Assembly (NCBI GenBank): GCA_963747425.1
Contig: CAVVFJ010000001.1
Span: forward strand, 186,001 to 250,000
Direction of reading: 5' to 3'
DNA from: DASUPK01 sp963747425
GTDB lineage: Bacteria; Actinomycetota; Thermoleophilia; Solirubrobacterales; 70-9
Length of the DNA stretch: 64,000 nt
Positions 55,574 to 63,745 of this stretch are shown here, in pieces; position 1 is the stretch's first letter; every line of letters starts with the position of its first letter. Both the position numbers and the translations under genes were made by a program. The notes under the pieces are model-generated. The model was given only the letters and a program-made list of their open reading frames with translations, was not told the origin of the DNA and made no database searches.

Positions 55574-56941
55574 GTGGCTTTCCTAGCATGTGCGCCCGTC
55601 AAGGACCTTTGGGACAACCACCGCTGGGCGACGATCGGCGTGGCCGCCGGGATCGGCGTCGTCGTGATCGCCCTCGCCGGCTACTTGATCCTGAAGCGGC
55701 CGGCGGACAAGTCCTGCCCGGCGCCGTGCACGATCACCAGCGAGGCACCGCAGCCCGTGTCGGGAGTAGCGAACTGGCCGACCTACGGATTGAACGCGGA
55801 GCGCACCCGCTACCTCGACGCCCCGACCGTCAAGCCGCCCTACTCGATCCGCTGGCGCTTCAAGGGCGGCAACCTGCTCGAGTACTCGCCCATCCTCGTC
55901 GGCGGATCCCTATTCGGCATCAACAACAACGGCCTCGCCTTCTCGATCAAGACCCGTACCGGCAAGGCTCGCTGGAAGCGGCAGGTCGCCGGCCTGAACG
56001 CCTCGACGCCTGCCTACAGCGACCGAATGATCTATCTCTCGAACCTGGAGCCCGGGCAGGTCCTCGGTCTCGCCTCCTGGGACGGCCACCAGGTCTGGAG
56101 GCACCAGCTGCCGGGCCGCACCGAGTCCTCCCCGCTGGTCGTCGGCAACAAGGTGATCGTCGGCTGCGAGTGCAACACGATCTACGCGCTCGACAAGACC
56201 ACGGGCAAGACGATCTGGGAGAGGCACGTGAATGGAGCCGTGAAGGCGGCGCCCGCCTACAGCGATGGGATCGTCTACGTCGGCGATTACGCGGGCGAGA
56301 TGAACGCCATCAGGGTCAGCGACGGGTCGATCAAGTGGCAGACGGGCTCGCAGGGCTCGGGCTTCGGGCGGTCGGGCCGCTTCTACGCTACGGCCACGGT
56401 GGCCTTTGGGCGCGTCTACGCCGGCAACGTCGACGGGCGGATGTACAGCTTCGACCAGCGAACCGGCGACCTGGCCTGGAGTCACTCGACCGGCAATTAC
56501 GTCTACGCGGCGGCCGTCGCCGCGCGGACGCCGCACACGCAGCCCACGATCTACTTCGGCTCCTACGACGGGACCTTCTACGCGCTCGACGCGCGCACCG
56601 GGGATGAGCGCTGGACGGCGCCCAACCTCGGCTCGATCTCGGGGGCTGCCAGCCTGATCGGTGAGACGGTCTATGTCGCGGATCTGCGGACGACCTCAAC
56701 CTATGGCTTCAACGCCGCCAACGGCCACAAGGTCCTGCAGTACTCCGATGGCGCCTACAACCCGGTCATCTCCAATGGGGAGGAGGTCTTTCTTACCGGC
56801 TACAAGACGATCTACGCGTTGACGCCGGGACAAGGGGCTGCGGTCGACGGCATCGTCCAGGCGCCGAAGAAGTCGAAGAAGCCGAAGAAGGCCACCAAGA
56901 AGAAGCCGGGGAAGAAGAAGGCGAAGGCTAAGAAGTCCTGA
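55574..56941 (+). CDS. Membrane-anchored PQQ-repeat beta-propeller protein with Lys-rich tail
   Basis: A 455-residue protein. A single transmembrane helix near the N-terminus (about 18-41) precedes a beta-propeller of PQQ-like repeats, each with AxDxxTGxxxW: ALDKTTGKTIWERHV, SFDQRTGDLAWSHS, ALDARTGDERWTAP. The tail is strongly lysine-rich (KKSKKPKKATKKKPGKKK...). BamB-like folds serve as scaffolds or quinoprotein enzymes; PQQ-binding residues were not shown. GTG start. Its 3' end overlaps hisF (convergent) by 14 bases. Confidence 0.88.
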   Translation: MAFLACAPVKDLWDNHRWATIGVAAGIGVVVIALAGYLILKRPADKSCPAPCTITSEAPQPVSGVANWPTYGLNAERTRYLDAPTVKPPYSIRWRFKGGNLLEYSPILVGGSLFGINNNGLAFSIKTRTGKARWKRQVAGLNASTPAYSDRMIYLSNLEPGQVLGLASWDGHQVWRHQLPGRTESSPLVVGNKVIVGCECNTIYALDKTTGKTIWERHVNGAVKAAPAYSDGIVYVGDYAGEMNAIRVSDGSIKWQTGSQGSGFGRSGRFYATATVAFGRVYAGNVDGRMYSFDQRTGDLAWSHSTGNYVYAAAVAARTPHTQPTIYFGSYDGTFYALDARTGDERWTAPNLGSISGAASLIGETVYVADLRTTSTYGFNAANGHKVLQYSDGAYNPVISNGEEVFLTGYKTIYALTPGQGAAVDGIVQAPKKSKKPKKATKKKPGKKKAKAKKS

Positions 56942-57740
56942 CCGGGATCCCTGCCTGCGCCATCCGCTCCTTCGCCTCGGCGACAGTGTGGGCGCCGTAG
57001 TGGAAGATCGATGCGCAGAGCACGGCATCCGCGTGTCCGTTCTCGATCGCCTCGACCAGGTGGTCGAGTTCGCCGGCGCCTCCCGAGGCGATGACCGGAA
57101 CGCTGACGGCCTCGGAAACCGCCCGCGTCAGCTCCAGGTCATATCCGTCGGTGGTCCCGTCGCGGTCCATGCTGGTGAGCAGGACCTCGCCGGCCCCGAG
57201 CTCGGTCGCCTCCTGCGCCCAGGCGACGGCCTCGCGGCCCTCGACCTTGGTGCGGCCGCCGTGGACGTAGACATCCCACTCGGCGTCTCCGAAGTGACCG
57301 GGTGGCGCCTGGCAGGTCTCCGACTCGTCCCCCGCGCCGCGGCGTTTCGCGTCGATCGCGATCACGACGCACTGGGAGCCGAATACCTCCGCCAGGTCCG
57401 AGATCAGCTGGGGGCGATCCAGGGCCGCCGAGTTGACCGAGACCTTGTCGGCACCCGCATCGAGCACCGCCTGGGCGTCCTCGACCGAGCGGATGCCGCC
57501 GCCGATCGTGAAGGGGATGAAGACGTTGTCGGCCGTCCGGCGGGCCAGCTCGACGATCGTGTCCCTGCTCTCGTGCGACGCCGTGATGTCCAGGAAGACG
57601 AGCTCGTCGGCGCCCTCGGCGTCGTAGCGCTCGGCGAGCTCGACCGGGTCGCCGGCGTCACGGATGTCGACGAAGTTGGTGCCCTTGACGACGCGGCCAT
57701 CGTCGACGTCGAGGCAGGGGATCACTCGCTTCAGGACCAT
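56928..57740 (-). CDS. hisF: Imidazole glycerol phosphate synthase subunit HisF
   Basis: A 270-residue TIM barrel that makes imidazole glycerol phosphate with HisH. KRVIPCLDVDDGRVVKGTNFVDIRDAGDP, DITASHESRDT, FTIGGGIRSVEDA, VVIAIDAKRR, and LLTSMDRDGTTDGYDLEL and PVIASGGAG are standard. The start region is preceded by the hairpin element (copy 4), whose right arm contains GAGGAG 14 bases before the ATG. Encoded downstream of doxX. Confidence 0.96.
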   Translation of the reverse strand: MVLKRVIPCLDVDDGRVVKGTNFVDIRDAGDPVELAERYDAEGADELVFLDITASHESRDTIVELARRTADNVFIPFTIGGGIRSVEDAQAVLDAGADKVSVNSAALDRPQLISDLAEVFGSQCVVIAIDAKRRGAGDESETCQAPPGHFGDAEWDVYVHGGRTKVEGREAVAWAQEATELGAGEVLLTSMDRDGTTDGYDLELTRAVSEAVSVPVIASGGAGELDHLVEAIENGHADAVLCASIFHYGAHTVAEAKERMAQAGIPVRTS

Positions 57741-57785
57741 GATTAATCGGGTTGCTCCTCAGCTTCGCTTCCGGTGCACCCTCTC
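57741..57785 (-). repeat. Dispersed hairpin element, copy 4, in the hisF leader
   Basis: On the minus strand: GAGAGGGTGCACCGGA, AGC, GAA, GCT, GAGGAGCAACCC, GATTAATC, then the hisF ATG. The apical stem changes from GGC/GCC to AGC/GCT, again compensatory. Outer GGGT/ACCC is kept. The GAGGAG of the right arm is the only Shine-Dalgarno-like sequence before hisF, so the hairpin could block or shape its translation. Confidence 0.75.
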
Positions 57786-57802
57786 CTAAGCGTAGGCCGT
57801 GC

Positions 57803-58159
57803 TCAGTCCCAGTCGCCCGCGGCGTAGGCCCAGGCGATGAACAGGAGCTGCACCGGCAGGCGTGCGTAGAGCGCGTTGCGGCCCCCCGGGACGCCCTTCT
57901 CGTACTTCTCGGGCTGCAGCGCCATGTGAAGGTTGGCCGGGAAGACCGCGACCAGCGTGGCGATGGACCAGAGGCTCCCGGCTCTGCGTGTCGCCGGGTG
58001 CATGGTCGCCAACCCACCAGCGATCTCCGCGACGCCGCTGACGTAGACGAGCTCGCGGTGGCGCGGGAGGTACGGCGGCATGATCCGCTCGTACCAGCGG
58101 GTCTTGACGAAGTGCATGACTCCCGCGAAGACGAAGAACGGGCCGAAGAGCCTCCCCAT
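57803..58159 (-). CDS. DoxX-like small membrane protein in the his operon
   Basis: A 118-residue four-span protein: GPFFVFAGVMHFVKTRWYERIMPPYLP and YVSGVAEIAGGLATM are DoxX-family signatures, VAVFPANLHMAL the third span. The family includes quinone- and redox-linked proteins but most are uncharacterised. It lies 10 bases from hisA and 62 bases from hisF, reading in the operon direction. No role in histidine synthesis is known. Confidence 0.85.
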   Translation of the reverse strand: MGRLFGPFFVFAGVMHFVKTRWYERIMPPYLPRHRELVYVSGVAEIAGGLATMHPATRRAGSLWSIATLVAVFPANLHMALQPEKYEKGVPGGRNALYARLPVQLLFIAWAYAAGDWD

Positions 58160-58169
58160 GCGGCGAATC

Positions 58170-58895
58170 CTATGGCTCGAGGATCGCCCGCGCCTCGGCG
58201 ATGGTGAAGCGCTCCTCGTAGAGGGCGCGGCCGACGATCACCCCGCCGAGGTTGTCGACGCCGAGCCCCGCAAGGGCGCGCAGATCGTCGAGCGATCCGA
58301 CGCCGCCCGAGTAGATCAGCTCGCCGTCGGTCGCCTTGGCGGCCTCGCGAAGCGAGTCGAGGTCCGGGCCCTCCATCAGGCCGTCGACGTCCACCGGCGT
58401 ATAGACGAACCGGCGAACGCCCCGATCGGCGAGCGCCGCGATCACCTCCGAGGTGCCGAGGTCCGAGGCCTCCGTCCAGCCCTCCGCCGCGACCTTCCCG
58501 GAGCGGGAGTCGACCGAGACGACGACGCGGTCACCGTGAGCGTCGGCGATCGCCGCGGCGAGATCGGGGTCGCGGACCGCGGCGGTCCCCAGCACGATCC
58601 TCTCAGCGCCGGAGGAGATCGCCTCCTCCACCTTCTTGGAGTCGCGAAGGCCGCCACCGAGCTGCACCGGGACCGGGACCGCGGCGACGATGCGCCGCAC
58701 GTGCTCGAGGTTCACCGGCTCGCCGGCGCGGGCGCCGTCGAGATCCACGACGTGCAGCCAGCGAGCACCGCCGTCCACCCAGCGGCGAGCGGCGACGACA
58801 GGATCGTCGTCGTAGGCCGTCTCCTGCTCGTAGTCGCCCTGGATCAGCCTGACGGCCCTGCCGTCGCGGATGTCGATCGCCGGGTAGAGGATCAA
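58170..58895 (-). CDS. hisA: Phosphoribosylformimino-5-aminoimidazole carboxamide ribotide isomerase
   Basis: A 241-residue TIM barrel (histidine pathway step 4). YPAIDIRDGRAVRLIQGDYEQE, VVDLDGARAGEP, QLGGGLRDSKKVEEA, VVSVDSRSGKVAAEGW and IYSGGVGSLDDL are present. Sequence type is HisA rather than the actinobacterial bifunctional PriA, though specificity for TrpF activity cannot be excluded. Overlaps hisH by four bases. Confidence 0.94.
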   Translation of the reverse strand: MILYPAIDIRDGRAVRLIQGDYEQETAYDDDPVVAARRWVDGGARWLHVVDLDGARAGEPVNLEHVRRIVAAVPVPVQLGGGLRDSKKVEEAISSGAERIVLGTAAVRDPDLAAAIADAHGDRVVVSVDSRSGKVAAEGWTEASDLGTSEVIAALADRGVRRFVYTPVDVDGLMEGPDLDSLREAAKATDGELIYSGGVGSLDDLRALAGLGVDNLGGVIVGRALYEERFTIAEARAILEP

Positions 58896-59506
58896 GTGCA
58901 GATACGGACGAAGTTCGCCAGCAGCCCCAGCCCGGCGGCGCTCGACTTCTCGGGGTGGAACTGCACGCCGTAGAGGGGCGGCCGCTCCACCGCGCAGGCG
59001 AAGCGCTCACCGTATGCGGCGGTGCCGAGCAGATCGCCCTCGCTTGCGGGGCGCGGCGCAAAGGAGTGGACGAAGTAGAACGGCGTCTCCTCGCCGAGAC
59101 CCTCGGTGAGCCTCGAGGAGTGCTCCCAGCGGACCGGCGACCAGCCGATGTGCGGGACCTTGTAGCCGTTCGCCTCGAGCGGGGCGACGATCCCGCCGAG
59201 CAGCGAGAGCCCGCTCGCGCCCTCGTTCTCCACGGAGGACTCGAAGAGGAGCTGGAGGCCGAGGCAGATGCCGAGCACGGGCGTCTCGGCCTCGATCCGG
59301 CCGGCGACCAGCCGGTCGAGCCCGATCTCCACCACCCTCTCCATGGCCCTCGGGAAGGCGCCGACCCCCGGGAGGATCACGCCGTCTGCGGACTCGACCC
59401 GCTCGGGATCCGAGGTGATCTGGGCCTCCGCTCCCACCCGCTCGAGGGCCTTCTCGACCGAGCGGAGGTTGCCCATCCCGTAGTCCAGGATCGCGATCCT
59501 GGTCAT
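58892..59506 (-). CDS. hisH: Imidazole glycerol phosphate synthase glutaminase subunit HisH
   Basis: A 204-residue class I glutamine amidotransferase. Catalytic Cys is in GICLGLQLLFE, and the His-Glu pair in GVQFHPEKS. ILDYGMGNLRSV is the N-terminal signature. It hands ammonia to HisF. ATG at 59504-59506; it overlaps hisB by four bases. A longer upstream frame lies within hisB. Confidence 0.96.
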   Translation of the reverse strand: MTRIAILDYGMGNLRSVEKALERVGAEAQITSDPERVESADGVILPGVGAFPRAMERVVEIGLDRLVAGRIEAETPVLGICLGLQLLFESSVENEGASGLSLLGGIVAPLEANGYKVPHIGWSPVRWEHSSRLTEGLGEETPFYFVHSFAPRPASEGDLLGTAAYGERFACAVERPPLYGVQFHPEKSSAAGLGLLANFVRICT

Positions 59507-60093
59507 TCGGTCAGGGTGCCCTTCGTCGACGGCACACCGCTCTCGTCCGGGTCGATCGAGACCGCCACGCGTAGCGCGCGGGCAAAGGCCTTGAAGGCGG
59601 CCTCGATCATGTGGTGCGCATTCGATCCCGACCGCACCCAGAGGTGGAGCGTCATCTTGGAGTTGTTGGAGACGGCGCGGAAGAACTCCTCGGTCAGCTC
59701 GGAGTCGAATCCTGCGATCGTCACCTCCGGCAGCTCGGCGTCGAAGGCGCAGAACGGCCGCCCGGAGATGTCGATCGCACACTCGCCCAGGGCCTCGTCC
59801 ATCGGCACCAGCGCGGAGCCGTATCGGCGGATCCCGGCACGATCGCCAAGCGCCTCGTCGATCGCCTGGCCCAGGCAGATCCCGACGTCCTCGGTGGTGT
59901 GGTGGGCGCCCGTCTGGAGGTCGCCGGATGCCTCGACCTCCAGGCCGAGTCGCCCATGGCGCGCGAGCAGCTCCAGCATGTGATCCAGGAAGCCGACTCC
60001 GGTCGAGATCTTGGCCTCGCCGCCGTCCAGGTTCAGGCGCAGCTCGACCTTGGTCTCCTTGGTCTCGCGCTTGATCTCTGCTGTGCGGGCCAT
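59503..60093 (-). CDS. hisB: Imidazoleglycerol-phosphate dehydratase
   Basis: A 196-residue, monofunctional HisB. FLDHMLELLARHGRLGLEVEASGD, HHTTEDVGICLGQA and RPFCAFDAELPEV, and NAHHMIEAAFKAFARAL hold the two manganese sites (HHTTED, NAHHMIEA). No fused phosphatase domain. It lies between hisD (three bases) and hisH (overlap). Confidence 0.96.
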   Translation of the reverse strand: MARTAEIKRETKETKVELRLNLDGGEAKISTGVGFLDHMLELLARHGRLGLEVEASGDLQTGAHHTTEDVGICLGQAIDEALGDRAGIRRYGSALVPMDEALGECAIDISGRPFCAFDAELPEVTIAGFDSELTEEFFRAVSNNSKMTLHLWVRSGSNAHHMIEAAFKAFARALRVAVSIDPDESGVPSTKGTLTE

Positions 60094-60096
60094 CCC

Positions 60097-61371
60097 CTAT
60101 TCCTTTGTCCGGGCCTCGGCCGAGTCCGCATGCAGCGGAAAGCCCTCGGCGCGGGCCAATGTAGCGACCGTCGGGGCGAGCTCCCGGGCTGCGCCCTGCG
60201 TGATCTCGAGTGTCGCGATCCTCCGCCTGAATGCGCCCGGGCCGAGCGGCCCCTGGAAGCGCCCGGCGCCGCCGGTGGGAAGCACGTGGTTCGAGCCGGC
60301 CGCGTAGTCGCCGAAGGCGGTCGCGCTCCGCTCGCCGACGAACACACAGCCGGCGGTGGTGACGGTGTCCGCCAGCAGCTCGGCGTCCTCGGTGAGGATC
60401 TCCAGGTGCTCGGGCGCGATCGCGTTGGCGAGCGTCACTCCGGCTTCCGTGTCCGGGACGGCGACGAGGGCGAGCGCGGTGCCGGCGGAGATGCCGTGCT
60501 CATCGGCGACCTTGGCGGCGCTTTCCTCGATGGCATCGAGGATCACGCTCTCGACCGCCGCCGCGACCAGCAGGCCGTCAGGCCCGTGCTCCGCCTGGGC
60601 GCAGAGATCGAGACCGATCCAGTCGGCATTGGCGGTGTCGCCGGCGATCACCATCAGCTCCGACGGGCCCGCGATCCCGTCGATGCCCACCTCCCCGGCG
60701 AGCTGCCGCTTCGCCTCCTGGACGTAGCGGTTGCCGGGGCCGGCGATCACGTCGACAGGGGCGATCCGATCGGTGCCAAGCGCGAGCGCCGCGATCGCCT
60801 GGGCCCCGCCGACGGCGTAGACCTCGTCGGCCCCGCCGATCGCAGCGGCGGCGAGGATCACGTCCGGGACCTCGCCTCCGGTCGGCGGCGTGGCCAGAGC
60901 GACTCGCCCGACGCCGGCGACCTTCGCCGGGATGCAGCCCATCAGCACGGTCGAGGGGTAGGCCGCCGCCCCGCCCGGGGCGTAAATCCCAGCCGAGCCG
61001 ACAGGGACCTCCCGCAGAGAGACCGTCTGTCCCTGCGGGAGCCCGACCTCGCGGTCCTCTGAGAGCTGGGCCCCCGCAACGGCCCGGATGTTGGCGGCGG
61101 CGGCCTCGAGGGCCGCAACCAGATCGGGATCGAGCCGTGAGGCGGCAGTATCGACGGCCTCGTCGGGCTGGCGAAAGGTGTCGGGGACCACGGGCCCGTC
61201 GCCGAACCGCGCCTCGATCTCGGCCACCGCCGCATCCCCGCCCGCGCGAACCTCGGCGATGATCTCCGCGACGGGATCGCTCACCTCTCCGAGCGCGGGC
61301 TGCAGGGCCCGGACCTCGGCGGCCAGGCCGCGGGGATCCTGCCCGTCCCATTCGAAGCGCTGAACCTTCAT
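60097..61371 (-). CDS. hisD: Histidinol dehydrogenase
   Basis: A 424-residue zinc-dependent NAD+ enzyme, last two steps of histidine synthesis. GSAGIYAPGGAAAYPSTVLM, GGAQAIAALALGTDRIAPVDVIAGPGNRYVQEAKRQL (signature), GPSELMVIAGDTANADWIGLDLCAQAEHG and GSNHVLPTGG are all present. Overlaps hisG by four bases and ends three bases before hisB. Confidence 0.97.
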   Translation of the reverse strand: MKVQRFEWDGQDPRGLAAEVRALQPALGEVSDPVAEIIAEVRAGGDAAVAEIEARFGDGPVVPDTFRQPDEAVDTAASRLDPDLVAALEAAAANIRAVAGAQLSEDREVGLPQGQTVSLREVPVGSAGIYAPGGAAAYPSTVLMGCIPAKVAGVGRVALATPPTGGEVPDVILAAAAIGGADEVYAVGGAQAIAALALGTDRIAPVDVIAGPGNRYVQEAKRQLAGEVGIDGIAGPSELMVIAGDTANADWIGLDLCAQAEHGPDGLLVAAAVESVILDAIEESAAKVADEHGISAGTALALVAVPDTEAGVTLANAIAPEHLEILTEDAELLADTVTTAGCVFVGERSATAFGDYAAGSNHVLPTGGAGRFQGPLGPGAFRRRIATLEITQGAARELAPTVATLARAEGFPLHADSAEARTKE

Positions 61372-62048
61372 TTGCTCTTCTCCGGGCGCAGGCGCTCCAC
61401 CAGGTCGTCGACCTCGGCCGCGCGCAGCTTGTGGGAGATGCGGTTGGCGACCAGCCTCGCGGTCGACGAGGCGATCTCCTCGCGGATCTCCAGGCCGTTC
61501 TCCTCCAGGGTGCGGCCGGTGGCGACCAGGTCCACGATCCCGTCGGCCAATCCGACCAGCGGGGCCAGCTCCACCGAGCCCTTCACCTCGACCACCTCGG
61601 CCTGGCGCCCGGTCTCCTCGAAGTAGCGCTCCGCGATCCGCGGGTACTTGGTCGCGATCCGCATCCCGCCGAGGCGCCTCTCGGTCTCGCCGAGGCTCTC
61701 GTCGCCCTCGCGGCCCGCCAGGACCATGCGACAGGCCCCGTAGCCGAGGTCGAGGATCTCGTAGACGATCCGGTCTGCGTGCTCGAGCAGGACGTCCTTG
61801 CCGGTGATCCCCAGGTCGGCGGCGCCCGCCTCGACGTAGGTCGGGACGTCGGAGGGCCGCATCGTCACCAGGCTCAACTCGTTCGAGTTGAAGATCAATG
61901 AGCGCGAGTCGCCGCGCATCTCAGCGGTGTCGATCCCAACCCGGTCGAGGGCGTCGAGCGTCTCGCCCCAGAGGGCGCCCCTCGGGATCGCCAGCTTGAG
62001 CGGCCCGCCCAGGCGGGCGCGCGGCGCTTCAACGGTCGGCGGGCTCAT
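61368..62048 (-). CDS. hisG: ATP phosphoribosyltransferase, short form
   Basis: A 226-residue catalytic subunit of the first histidine step. LKLAIPRGALWGETLDAL, VPTYVEAGAADLGITGKDVLLE, RIATKYPRIAERYF and ELAPLVGLADGIVDLVATGRTL are the conserved blocks. It lacks the C-terminal regulatory domain of long HisG, so it needs HisZ. hisZ is directly upstream and overlaps by four bases. Confidence 0.95.
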   Translation of the reverse strand: MSPPTVEAPRARLGGPLKLAIPRGALWGETLDALDRVGIDTAEMRGDSRSLIFNSNELSLVTMRPSDVPTYVEAGAADLGITGKDVLLEHADRIVYEILDLGYGACRMVLAGREGDESLGETERRLGGMRIATKYPRIAERYFEETGRQAEVVEVKGSVELAPLVGLADGIVDLVATGRTLEENGLEIREEIASSTARLVANRISHKLRAAEVDDLVERLRPEKSK

Positions 62049-63043
62049 CCCTGTCCCTCTCCACCAAGACGCTCCTCCTCCATCTGGGCGAGGTGCACCC
62101 GCTCCAGGTAGAGGCCGAACCCGGCGGCGGGCATCGGGCTGCCGTAGCGGCCGACCAGGTCGTCGTAGCGGCCACCGCCGCCGAGGATGTGGCCGAGCGC
62201 GGGGTCGTAGATCTCGACGATCGCGCCGGTGTAGTAGCCGAGGTCGCGCAGCAGGCTGAGGTCGAGCTGCACGCGACCGGCGACGCCGCGATCCACCAGA
62301 AGGTCATATGTGGCCTGGAGTCGCTGCGCAGCACGCTCGACTGCGGTCCCGCCCAGCTCGCGGGCCTGGTCCAGAACCTCCGCCCCGCCCCGCAGGCCCG
62401 GAAGCCGCAGCAGCGTCTCGCGCCCATGCGCGTCGAGCCCGTCGACGTCATCGACCGCCATCTCCAGCCCGACGAGGTTGTGCTCCGCCAAACGGTCGAG
62501 GATGCGAGCGCGATGCTCTCCCTCCACGCCCAGCTCGGTGAGCAACTGGCGAAAGAGGTCGGCGTCGCCGAGTCCAAGCACGGCGCGGTTCAGCCCGACC
62601 GCGTCCAGGGAGGCGCTCAGCACCTCGAGCACCTCCACGGTGCCCTCCGGCGCCGGTGAGCCGAGCAGCTCGATTCCGGCGTGGAGGAACTGCCGGACCT
62701 GGCCGCGCTGCGGCCGGACGATCCGGTAGGCGTTGCCGACGTAGGAGAAGCGGTGTGGCGGCTGCGCGTCGGCGAAGCGCGTGGCGACCAGGCGAGCAAT
62801 CGGGATCGTCATGTCCGAGCGCAATGCGAGGAGCTCGCCGCGCTCGTCGAAGAAGCGGTAGGCGCCGACCCCACTGCGGCCCTCGCCCCTCTGCAGCACC
62901 TCGTCGTATTCGAGCGTCGGCGTCGCCACCTGGCCGTAGCCGAAGCGCTCGAAGACCTCGATCAGGGTCGCCTGGAGAGCGCGGAGCTCGCGCATCTCGT
63001 CCGGGAGGATGTCCCGGGTTCCTGGTGGGATCGGGTGGATCAT
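62045..63043 (-). CDS. hisZ: ATP phosphoribosyltransferase regulatory subunit HisZ
   Basis: A 332-residue HisS paralogue without synthetase function. It begins PIPPGTRDILPDEM and has class II motif 2-like ALRSDMTIPIARLVATRFAD and RFSYVGNAYR, then YYTGAIVEIYDPALGHILGGGGRYDDL. The anticodon-binding domain is missing. It is the first gene of the his unit, so the promoter lies in the 88-base gap before the divergent small gene at 63132. Confidence 0.92.
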   Translation of the reverse strand: MIHPIPPGTRDILPDEMRELRALQATLIEVFERFGYGQVATPTLEYDEVLQRGEGRSGVGAYRFFDERGELLALRSDMTIPIARLVATRFADAQPPHRFSYVGNAYRIVRPQRGQVRQFLHAGIELLGSPAPEGTVEVLEVLSASLDAVGLNRAVLGLGDADLFRQLLTELGVEGEHRARILDRLAEHNLVGLEMAVDDVDGLDAHGRETLLRLPGLRGGAEVLDQARELGGTAVERAAQRLQATYDLLVDRGVAGRVQLDLSLLRDLGYYTGAIVEIYDPALGHILGGGGRYDDLVGRYGSPMPAAGFGLYLERVHLAQMEEERLGGEGQG

Positions 63044-63131
63044 CGTCTGCCCATCATCGCTTCCCGGCCCTTAACAGGCTGCAAGGTTCGTGGGAATAGG
63101 ATCAGTGCGCCACCCGAGCGGAGGAGGAAAG

Positions 63132-63410
63132 ATGGCCGTAGTTGTGATCCAGGAGTTCGAGGCGACACCCGAGGAGTACGACCAGGTGAACGAGAAGCTC
63201 GGCGAGAGTACGCCCGAGGGAGCGATCCTGCACGCCGCCGCTGATTTGGGGGGAGGCAAGATGAAGTCGATCGACGTCTGGGAGTCCGCCGAGGCCTTCC
63301 AGAGCTTTGTCCAGGACAAGCTGATCCCGGCGATCGCCGAGGTGAACCCGGACGCACCGCAGGCTGGGGAGCCCGAGATCCGCGAGATCTACGACTTGCG
63401 GCAGGCTTGA
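63132..63410 (+). CDS. Small dimeric alpha-beta-barrel-like protein, paralogue A
   Basis: A 92-residue soluble protein: VVVIQEFEATPEEYDQVNEKLG at the N-terminus and MKSIDVWESAEAFQSFVQDKLIPAI look like an ABM/ferredoxin-like fold with a beta-alpha-beta order. GGAGGAAAG directly precedes the ATG, an unusually strong ribosome binding site. A second, similar gene follows after 40 bases. Function unknown. A TAGGAT hexamer (63097-63102) could be its -10. Confidence 0.7.
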   Translation: MAVVVIQEFEATPEEYDQVNEKLGESTPEGAILHAAADLGGGKMKSIDVWESAEAFQSFVQDKLIPAIAEVNPDAPQAGEPEIREIYDLRQA

Positions 63411-63450
63411 CCAGGACCGACCCGCCACCCCTATACGAGGAGGAGAAGGA

Positions 63451-63738
63451 ATGGCTGTATTCATGGAGCTGGAGATGCAGGTGACCCCGGATCAGTACGA
63501 CGCCGTCGATGCGGCGCTCAATCCGAAGGGAGATCCACCCGACGGGCTGATCGCCCACAGCGCTCGTTTCGATGGCGACACGCTGAAGATTCTCGACATC
63601 TGGGAGTCGGCGGATGCGTTTGGCGCGTTCGCCGAGTCGCGGCTCGGGCCGGGAATGGCTGAGGCGCTCGGCGACGACGCACCGGACGCCCCTCCGGAGC
63701 CGAAGTTCACCGAGCTCCACAACGCCTATTCGGTCTGA
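63451..63738 (+). CDS. Small dimeric alpha-beta-barrel-like protein, paralogue B
   Basis: A 95-residue paralogue of the preceding gene: VFMELEMQVTPDQYDAVDAALN, then LKILDIWESADAFGAFAESRLGPGM, then PEPKFTELHNAYSV. It shares the sequence DxWESAxAFxxF with its neighbour. AGGAGGAGAAGGA precedes the ATG, again a very strong site. The pair is likely made in large amounts. Its 3' end is seven bases from the convergent murA. Confidence 0.7.
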   Translation: MAVFMELEMQVTPDQYDAVDAALNPKGDPPDGLIAHSARFDGDTLKILDIWESADAFGAFAESRLGPGMAEALGDDAPDAPPEPKFTELHNAYSV

Positions 63739-63745
63739 TTCCGGC

